The notes beneath the pieces were generated by a model that was given only the letters and a program-made list of their open reading frames with translations, did no database searches and was not told where the DNA came from. From positions 35,416,518 through 35,480,517 of the forward strand of contig NC_030852.1 in assembly GCF_000208745.1 (NCBI RefSeq): 64,000 nucleotides of DNA, read 5' to 3'. The position numbers were made by a program, and so were the translations under genes. Shown one piece after another: positions 55,771 through 64,000 of the stretch (position 1 is the first letter of the stretch; each line of letters opens with the position of its first letter). The stretch comes from Theobroma cacao (lineage: Eukaryota > Streptophyta > Magnoliopsida > Malvales > Malvaceae).

Positions 55771-56957
55771 GTTTCTTCAATTTTGCTAGAAAAAAAATTT
55801 TCTTTTCAAGCCTTTAGCTTTGATCTCCATCGTTAATAGACCTTTGGGTTTCCAATATTTTGGTCGTACAGATAAATTCTGTTGTTGGAACTAGCTGGTT
55901 AATATTCATGACAGAATGGAAAGCTAAACCAGTGAGCTGCTGGCAAATGATTCCACTAACAGAGAAAATGTGTTAGTAAAGGTGAGAGACCTGGTGTTCA
56001 ACATGATCGATGGGTTATTTTTTGCCATTAGGATGTCTAAACTGAACTAATCAAGCAGTTCTCATAGTGTTGCTGCTGATGATACTTGGATTTTCATAAA
56101 AGTTATTGGCTTTGCTGAATCTAGAACAAGATCTCATTAACTAATTTCAGCTTACTTCTAGCAACCAAGGCAATAGCCTTGGTTTCCAACCGTGTTGATG
56201 TTGAAATCTTTGTTAGATTTCCCAAAAAAACTCTGATTAGTCTGTATCTAATAGATCACTAGCTCTAGTTACATCAGGGTGTTACTGGATTTATATCACT
56301 TCTTTTTGTTGAGAAGGATTCATATCAGATTTGCACCCTGTATGATGAAATTATGTACATATAAAATCAGACAGACCAAATCCAAGTCATTTTCTGATTC
56401 CAGCCAAAACAGACAGAAGAACAAATTGATGGCAGCCCGTAGTCTAGCTGAACTCTAAATGAAGATGCACTGATGGCACTGATGATTCCAGGCATTCTTA
56501 CTGCAAGGTGAAGCTGCGCTGAACTCAACATTTTTACAGTCCAGAGAGTAGACCAACCAATCACCATTTTGGTGTTCTCCAACATTGACAAACACCTGAG
56601 GCGGATGCATGCATTCTCAGCTTCTTTGGCATTATCCTGAAGACAGATTTATCACTACCTTGCTAATTTCTCTGACTATGAAAGTTGAAATTAATGTAAA
56701 CATGAATTAAACACCGCAAACAGACTGCTAAAGAAAATGATCATTTCACTAATATTCATGTTTCAAAATCAAATGGAAGGAAGAGTTTTCTGTCCTGTTT
56801 ATCAATGAGTGTTACAAAGGTTACACTTGTACTATTTCATATATGCCTCCATGAATCCATAATAAAGTTCAGCAATGTACAGATATAATCAAGTTGTTGA
56901 CGGTCAAAGAAGGCAGATCTCTACTCTCTATGAACTCCATCCTCAAGAAATCTTCAA
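55771..56957. other. Region between MKK10 and SAMBA stop codons
   Basis: The two genes converge here, so both 3' untranslated regions lie in this stretch. On the minus strand 56640-56367 is open in two overlapping frames and follows a good acceptor (TCTTCAG at about 56640). It may be a 3' exon of SAMBA or simply noncoding. I do not recognise a protein. Confidence 0.4.
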
Positions 56958-58347
56958 TCATTTTGGGGGTGCCATGCTACGATTCTTTGTCAATTCCATC
57001 TGCTTCTGTAGAAGTCCACCTGGATTCAGTGGATTGGAGTCAGTAACATCAAATGACTAAATAAATTACATAAACATACAAAACAATGCAGCTGCAAAAA
57101 GGAAATATAGATTGTAACCATGAAGAATTGGACATTAGATTCCAATGCCAAAATCATGTAAGCAAAAGAGACACCAAGAAATACTACCTTTCAGGACATG
57201 CCAGTAACTTTGCCACTCCCTTATGATGTAGGTCTTTGAGAGAATAAAATGAGCCAACAAATCCAAAATCTAAGTCACTCATTATAAGTGGAACTCAGGA
57301 ATTTTAAGTGGCTCATATTATAACCAGAGTCATAATCAACAGGAATGAATCGGATCTAACAAAGTTGAGAAGGAAATTGATGTCCAATGAATTGAAGAAC
57401 TAACCTGGTCTTGATATCAGATGGATGCGGGAACGAGGACCTTCAAATTTCCAGTTATCTTCATCCAATGATTTAACCTCTTCGTTGAGTGCAGCCATCA
57501 AATCAGATTTTAGAACTGCAATGTAGAAGCAATAGCATTTTCATATATGACAATTAAATTTCAATGATTGGGACTTATAGCAAAGCCCTTACAGATATTG
57601 GCCTGACAGGCTAAAACTGCAACCTGGCTAGGGAACTTCCATATTTAGAAAGTAGAAAGATGAAGGACTTAAAAAAGTTATGAATTCTCTCTTTACATCC
57701 TTTTCATTGTCCCAGCAAGAACAAAAGATGCAAAATTATTTCTTTACTAAAAATACAATCAGACCCTGAAGACAACAAAAGAATTCTTCAAAATAATCCC
57801 AAGAATTTTACAAAAAATTAACCACATAATTCAACCCATTAAACAAAATGGCTGTAAGAATCAATTTTGTTATCATAAATTTCAATATTTGGATGTCAAG
57901 AAACCAAAATTATCCACCCAACTAAGCCTCATACAACAAGACTATAATCAACCAATACTAAAGACATCCCAACATATCCTAAAAGCCCACAAAAATTAAT
58001 GAAGAAATGTAGCAGAAACTATGAAGCATAGCATCAAAATTGAAGAATTCAACAGACACATTCATAACCCAAAAACTTAATGCAGAAATAAAATGACCCA
58101 AATGGCTAATAGCACATGCTTAACACAAAATAGATAGTCCAAAGTGAAAGGAAGAAAATCCAAAAAAAAAAAAAAAAAGGAAAAGAAAGAGAAACAAACC
58201 ACGCATGGCCTCATCCTTGCGATCTTGGATAGAGATAAGATCAGAAGGGAAATGGAAATCCTCCAAACCAGCATTGGTGGTACTTGCTCCTCCTCCAAGG
58301 ATTGCTGTTGTTGATATTGATGAGTTTGCCGGTGATGAACTATTCAT
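56958..58347 (-). CDS. SAMBA: SAMBA, plant-specific regulator of the anaphase-promoting complex
   Basis: A small plant-specific protein. In Arabidopsis, SAMBA binds APC/C and limits organ growth by promoting A2-type cyclin turnover. Exons: 58347-58200, 57515-57405 and 57019-56958, giving 106 residues. The N-terminus is Ser/Gly-rich (MNSSSPANSS). The conserved core follows: GLEDFHFPSDL, ISIQDRKDEAMRVLK, then LNEEVKSLDEDNWKFEGPRS and RIHLISRPG. The last exon adds a short tail (GGLLQKQMELTKNRS). No single exon exceeds 50 codons, so simple ORF searches miss the gene. I chose ATG 58347; an in-frame ATG at 58365 would add six residues. It is divergent from PIG-X. Identification rests on remembered family sequence and on gene order. 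Confidence 0.85.
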
Positions 58348-59291
58348 TTTTACTATCGTTTTCACCTTTGCCTTTTTCAGGTGAAAAGAATTCAGAACAA
58401 AAAATTCTCACCTTCTTTTGAATATCAGCTTTTACAGTTCAGTTCTCAAACTCAAAACTTTGTTTCGATGCTTGGAAGGTTCTTCGTTGATTTCATTCGT
58501 GTTCCGGTCTTTGGTTTCTGGAGTTTAAAACTGAAACAGATACGCTTCTTAATTTGGCGAAAAGACAAAAGCTTTACCAATTCCTTCCAAAGTGTCTAAA
58601 ATGGTAAATTGAATGTTCTTTCTTTTCTTTGGTTATGGGTTATGGGGCCACTGGGCCTTAGTAACTCTTAAGCCCAAAGATCATTTCTTTGGGAATGAAT
58701 GCTAATTTTATTTCTTCTCCTGTGAACTGGGGTTGCTCTTCTTTTTTTCCTCCAAGATCGCTCCGGTCTTATTGAGCGGTGTTGTGAGTCAGTGGTTGCT
58801 TTTGTTGGAACAAGAACAAAAAGGAAATATTAGGTCAGCTCTCTCTTTTTCTCTCCCGAGTTTGTTTTTATGCTGACTAATCTGATTGTACGCTTTGCCT
58901 CAGCATGTTCTTGTTATGTAATTCAAATCTCTCTCAATCATTCTCTCTCTCTCTGTGCAAGTTTTGAATTGGTGTAGTTAATGAAAAATTAAAAATTTGT
59001 ATTTTGGGTCATTGTAATTGTTCATGATGGAATTGTTAAGGCTCTTGGCTGGGGAAAAGTTAAGAGGAGTAAAGAGAATTTTTTATGAAATATGTGAACT
59101 GATCCTTCTTTTCTTTATATGTAAGATTGATGGATGGGTTCTGAAGTAATCTTGTTTGTGCAAACTTCAATCTGTCCAAAATTTCTTATGCTTGTTAGTA
59201 CAAAACATTTGATTCAATGTAGAAAGTGTCCTACCATGTGATTTTCTTGTACATTTCTTACCTAATTTGTTTCTTCAATTTCAGTGACTCT
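58348..59291. promoter_or_regulatory. Divergent promoter region between SAMBA and PIG-X
   Basis: The start codons are under 1 kb apart and point away from each other. On the PIG-X side the acceptor CTTCAATTTCAG ends at 59284, seven bases before the start codon, so a leader intron is likely; its donor is not fixed. A CT-rich tract lies at about 58938-58957. Confidence 0.55.
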
Positions 59292-60770
59292 ATGGCAACT
59301 AGACAGTATAACCGGTTATGCTTTTATCAGAAACTTGCAATCCTGTGGATGTTCTTTTCTGGTGCTGTCTCTTGCATGCATGTCTTCTCATCGTCAAGTG
59401 AGGTCAGTCAGCATGATGCTTGTTCCTGAAACTTTACAAATTATCTATTTCTACTGCAATGGATGTTAGTTGTTAAAAAAGAAGAAAAGAAAATGCAGTT
59501 GCCGTGGTAATTAGTCAAGGTGCTTTGTGGGTTAGGTATCTGCCTAGCTATCTTACATTTACAAACTTATGCCTTGCTAGAGCCGACAGCTAAGTTTTCA
59601 AGGAATTCGACATCCTTAATTTTCAGGTCGAAATGAATGGACCACCGGATTCGCAGAACTCAGATGCCAGGAACTATATTATGAAATCTTATTTTGACAA
59701 ATATGAGAACCTGCATGATTCAAGCTTCGAAGATTTTATGGTGCATGAACTTTCTTCCGGTTTGTGTGAAGTGTTTCCAGATAAGCTGAATATTAATGTG
59801 AGGCTATCAGTTCTAGAGCTCTCTCTACTTGGTGAAGGTTCTCATCGTCATTTGTCTTCGTCTATCAGATTGCAGATTGAGGCAGAGTCCATTGCTAAAT
59901 TGCCTGATCATTTTTGTGAAGTTATAATTATACAAAGACTACCCCTTGGAGTATTTGCTGACCCGTTTGAGTTACAACATCTTCATGAGCGGAAGGGTAA
60001 ACAGCAATTGATTTTCCTTGTGAAAAAAACAGACTAATTGTTTAGTTACAAGAAGGCTTACCGCATTATCTTCTGTTTTTGAGGTTAACTTATGCATTTT
60101 ACTTGTTGCAGTGTTTACAAATATAGCTGTTTTTGGAGACACTGACTTAGAATTGCCTTCATTTCGGTCCAATCGATCTGTTGTTGAAGTTCACATGGAT
60201 GCCGGATCCAACATCTTGTCAGGGCGGAATAATGGACTGGAAATCAATGTACAGTTTCCACTACATGCACGATATCAGGCAAGTGAGAGGGAAGGCTTTC
60301 AATACAATCACTTTTTTTAATACTTTGTAGTTGATGCAACTATCAATATGAATTTCTAGCATCAGCCATGTTTGATCTTTGTCATTGACATGGCAAAAAC
60401 GCAAGAGCATGTGTAGATGTGTCAAATGTGGGTACCCAGCGAAAATTTGAACTTCTTTTTCTTTTCTGTTTTGCAGCCCTTAGATGAAAGTGGCTATTCG
60501 ATTGTTGAAATTGGTGAACCTGATGTATTGATGAGCTGCAGCATGGAAGGAAAGCACCATAAACAGAGCTGTTTGTACATGTCACCCCACGACAGTGCTA
60601 AATCCAGAACCGGTTCTGTAGCATGGAGAATACCTTCTGGAAAAAAGGCACATGCCGGATTTGTATCAGTTGTTACCTTCGGTACTGCCTTCTTATCAAC
60701 TCTTTCAATTGTATTGACATCTATATGTTGTTCAGGCGTCAATGTGTCCAAAAACTTGAAACAATCTTAG
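59292..60770 (+). CDS. PIGX: PIG-X-like subunit of GPI mannosyltransferase I
   Basis: An ER membrane protein that, in animals, stabilises PIG-M, the enzyme adding the first mannose to GPI anchors (yeast PBN1). Exons: 59292-59402, 59627-59996, 60112-60278 and 60477-60770, giving 313 residues. An N-terminal hydrophobic segment (about 13-27, LAILWMFFSGAVSC) serves as signal peptide. The luminal domain contains FEDFMVHELSSGLCEVFPD, LPDHFCEVIIIQRLPLGVFADPFEL and, after exon 3, the PLHARYQ block typical of PIG-X. The C-terminus has one transmembrane helix (VSVVTFGTAFLSTLSIVLTS). Intron 3 uses a GC donor in perfect consensus (CAG|GCAAGT). Confidence 0.88.
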
Positions 60771-61385
60771 CCAATATCAGTTTCTACATGATAAATTTGT
60801 TTTAATGGGACAGATAACATATCCGATACGGATTTTGACATCATTTTGTCTGAGTTTAATGCCTTCTTGGTTGATGCTACTTCTTTTCTCTCATTCAGGG
60901 TTTAGAGTTTAGGGAAAGAACTATTAATAGTTAACGCAATGGAAAATTCAATAAAAATAAATTAATTTAACACTGTACAGTAGTAGATACTTTCGTTTAA
61001 CACCAGAGAAATTTACTTGACAGGATAGGTCAGAATGCCATGGAAGTAAGGCACGATGTGAATGCATATATATTGATATGGAAAAACCAAAGAATTATAA
61101 CTCTTATTACAGGAAATATCAAAGAAGACAAAAGGGACGATACTCGAAAGCTGTAACACACCCTCAACAAACCCAAACACCCAACTTACAGAAAAGAGAC
61201 ACCCCCGCCCAAAGATGAACCAAATATCATAAGGGATGACCAACGAGGCAATGACCACATGATATATACTTAGACTAAAACTTTAACTCAAGTCAGCCAT
61301 GATGTCTCGCGAAACAACATAATCAAACACATTTAGATCACCCTCTTGTTGCCGAGAAGATCTTTAAATTGCTCTATGATTCTGA
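60771..61385. other. Convergent 3' region of PIG-X and SYP22
   Basis: Both genes end here and point at each other. The sequence should be 3' untranslated regions and a short spacer. The minus open frame at 61013-61258 is unrecognised and probably noncoding. Confidence 0.5.
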
Positions 61386-63864
61386 TCAGGCTGCTAGTAC
61401 TATGATCACGATGAGAAGCACAATACCAAATATCACCAGGAGCAAGCAGGTCTGCACAAAAAATTTAAAGACATTAATTCCTTGGAAGGATGGTAGACAG
61501 TATCTTTCTATGATTAAAGTAACTGTCCAAGATGGCTTTGCATAGGCTGGTCACTACATTATTAAGGTGTGTGATCAATCAGGGTTCCCAGACCCACTGA
61601 GGGAAACCCCGCACCATGTCCCACTATCCCAACTAAAAGGGGTATAAAGAAAGTGGGTATGTCTGCCGAGATGGTGCTTTACACGCAGTGCACAAATTTA
61701 TTTTTATAAAATAAAGAATCAGAGCATTGAAGGTTACCAAAGAAGAATTTGATCTTTGGGTCTTTGCAGCTTTCACAAGTTGGGATTTTGCCTGTCCAGT
61801 GGCAGCCTGTGAATTTTCAATATGGGTCCCAATGTCATCTGCAGCATAGATTGACGTTCAGCACTTCTCAACATGACCCAGAAGGTCAGAACAATCATAT
61901 AGCGAAGGAAGATGAAATTCTTTACCAATTATAGTTCCTTGCTCATGAACTAGCACAGCAAGGTCTTTGAAGATCTCGTTGACCTCACCAATTTGCTGCT
62001 GAATTTCTTGAATTCCTTGTTCTCTTTCCTCAATGATAGCCTCATTAAAAGCAATTTCATTATCCAACAGCAAGACCTCCTGTCTGCAAGAAAAAATTAC
62101 TCAAAAGCTAAAGTCAGTAATTGGATAATCATGTTCATAAAAAAATAAATGATAAGATAATGCAATAAATAAACAGTCTATAAACAAATATAGACTGCTT
62201 CAAAATATATACTCAAAAACTGAAGCACCATATGAAAAGGACTGCTTGCAAGAATTTGTAAAGCAGAACTTACCTTCTTGATTCCACAAGAAGGGCTCGC
62301 TGTTCAGCACTTTTATCTGAACCTACATCTATCTCACCGGCCGTGTAGCTGCATATAACAGGAAGAACCTCTAGTATAAGAATAACATGCAAAATACTAG
62401 AGCAGGATTGAAGCATAACACAAGTATAACCATCAAACAATTAGCACTTGCAACCAGTAAATGGCAGAAACTTCAGTAATCAATATAGATGTTTCGTAAA
62501 AGATTTGTCAAAACCATGTTGCTAATGACTCAATTTTCAGTGTACACCATGAACAAAAAAGCAGTGAATGCATTCACTTCCCCATCCATGTACATGTAAA
62601 GCCTCCCACAATAAATACCTTGAGGGAAGAACTGTCTGGGGAACAAAAGGAGTGTATGCTGTTTCCCTTTCAGCGGCAAGCCGTTGAGCCTTCTGAAACT
62701 CTTTCAAAACTGCTTGAAAATCTTTTGCAAGTTTAGCATCTGTTATCTTCTTGCTTGCCTACAATTACAAGGAATTACAAGGCATCAAGTACTTCCAGAG
62801 GGGAAAGGGGAGAGAGAGAGAGAGGGGGCAGGGGTGTTGTCAGCTCATCTCTGTAAAGTCAAGACCAGCAAGCTTAATTTAATTTAAGAATGTTTATGCT
62901 CAGGTTTATACATGGAATGGCAAGATTCCAAGTATATAAAAACCCCCCACCCCCAAAATTTAAACAGAAAAATATTATGTCATCCAGATATCTTATACGT
63001 AGTGGAAAATCAGTTATAATTGCACATTTCAGAGCGGTTTTAGCAATAAGCTAAATAACCTTTGCACGAATTAACCAGAGTTTATACAGAACAAAAAATT
63101 CAACATCTCCTCTTTGTTGATTTAAAAGGCAAAATAGAAGGCTGCTTGGTCCACATAATCAACCAATAATCGTAAACAAAACCAAACTTACGCTAACTTC
63201 AGCACGGTGATCTGTTTCACTAGCTTGTTTAAGTTTAGCCGAAGTGTCCTTCACTAATTGCCCGATATGTAGCCTCGTTTTATGCCTGCGAAGTGAGACA
63301 TGTCAAAGAAAGCAACTCGTTGCGCATGCAATACAATGACGCAGACCGCTAAGGGATCAAGAAAGGCCAGCATTATACATCAACAAACATGTAGTAAAGT
63401 TTTCGACAATTGTCACAATTATCCAAACGAAAATTGATAAACTCTCTGAGCTTTCTTCAAAGGCGAGTCAAAATTGAACTTGACCAACGGAATCATTTAT
63501 CACCATCCCTAACTGAAATTCCCAAATAGAAAGATCAAAGCTAAAATCAACGCGATTGAACAAAATTAAACCAAAATTTTGCGTATCTTAATTCAAAAAT
63601 AAAAAATGATCACATTCAAATAAAGTGATCAGTTAAAATTGCAAAACGGAGCCATCGAAATTGGGGCAAGACTCACAGCTTTTCTCGGAGCTCAGGCGTG
63701 TCCTTAGGAGTCCCGAGGGTATTGACGAGTCGCTGGAAGGTGGAAACGGCGGTGTTGATCTGGAAAATGCCAGAAGCCACTGCTTGCGTGGCGTCTTGCT
63801 TTCCGTTAATCAGGCTTTGCCTCGACGCGAACGGCCGTCCAGCTTCCAGATCTTGAAAGCTCAT
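61386..63864 (-). CDS. SYP22: Vacuolar Qa-SNARE syntaxin (SYP22/VAM3-like)
   Basis: A tail-anchored Qa-SNARE of the prevacuolar compartment and vacuole membrane. It drives fusion with VTI11, SYP5 and a VAMP727- or VAMP71-type partner. Exons: 63864-63677, 63285-63192, 62758-62619, 62348-62274, 62083-61926, 61838-61738 and 61451-61386, giving 273 residues (Arabidopsis SYP22 has 268). The N-terminal Habc domain follows MSFQDLEAG, with [17 protein letters not shown] and [16 protein letters not shown]. The SNARE motif (about 180-240) holds [16 protein letters not shown] with the zero-layer Gln in HEQG (Q214). The C-terminal anchor (about 252-273, [19 protein letters not shown]) ends the protein. 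SYP21, 22 and 23 are close paralogues; SYP22 fits best. Confidence 0.94.
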
Positions 63865-64000
63865 GATTGCTCTTTTCTCTCTCTATCCGACCCTAAACTT
63901 TCTCGAGAAAATTAATTTTCTTGAGAAAGTGATGGGAAAGCGAAAACAACAGGCCGAGAGGGGATAGGGAAAGAAACACCGATGGGAATTTGGTGAAAAA
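63865..64000. promoter_or_regulatory. Upstream flank of SYP22 at window edge
   Basis: Leader and promoter side of the SYP22 gene, cut by the window end. Nothing further is recognisable. Confidence 0.4.

Overview
The window is nuclear DNA of a flowering plant, most likely a woody eudicot. It holds multi-exon genes with GT-AG introns, very AT-rich intergenic DNA, a plant tRNA-Trp gene, and plant-only families (R2R3-MYB, class II TPS, HsfA1, group D MAPKK, SAMBA, SYP2). I cannot name the species. There is one ambiguous base (N at 23585). I rebuilt exon structures by hand from splice sites and remembered family sequences. Every multi-exon model below stays in frame from start to stop.

Layout, left to right. 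A decaying R2R3-MYB of the MYB9/39/107 type (2.6-3.9 kb, minus) lies between diverged duplicated flanks and a small LINE-like insertion. A full-length ABCB transporter like Arabidopsis ABCB2/PGP2 follows (5.4-11.6 kb, minus). A 5-kb gene-free stretch leads to a class II trehalose-phosphate synthase-like gene of the TPS8/9/10 type (17.0-20.5 kb, minus). Another gene-poor, AT-rich stretch (21.7-25.1 kb) contains a foldback, MITE-like element. Then come an RWD-RBR ubiquitin ligase (25.6-29.8 kb, minus), facing away from a CIP111-type double AAA ATPase (31.1-37.6 kb, plus), and a P-class PPR protein (39.1-41.4 kb, plus). A shuffled relic of the CIP111 gene (41.8-42.4 kb) and tRNA-Trp(CCA) at 43.3 kb follow. 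Next are the checkpoint clamp subunit RAD1 (43.9-46.1 kb, minus), HsfA1 (48.0-53.0 kb, plus), an intronless MKK10-like MAPKK (54.8-55.8 kb, plus), the small APC/C regulator SAMBA (57.0-58.3 kb, minus), PIG-X (59.3-60.8 kb, plus) and the vacuolar Qa-SNARE SYP22/VAM3 (61.4-63.9 kb, minus).

The genes do not form a pathway or operon. They are ordinary neighbours with separate jobs: transport, sugar signalling, ubiquitylation, AAA ATPase function, organelle RNA handling, DNA-damage checkpoint, heat shock, MAPK signalling, cell cycle, GPI anchors and vacuolar fusion. What stands out is conserved order. From memory of the Arabidopsis map, the RBR gene (NHL8), HSFA1D, MKK10 and SAMBA are consecutive loci (At1g32340 to At1g32310). 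Here they keep that order, but CIP111, PPR, the CIP111 relic, tRNA-Trp and RAD1 sit between the first two. I found no convincing undescribed system. The best leads are lesions (MYB, the PPR leader, a CIP111 AAA motif), splice-site ambiguities and the small mobile-element traces.
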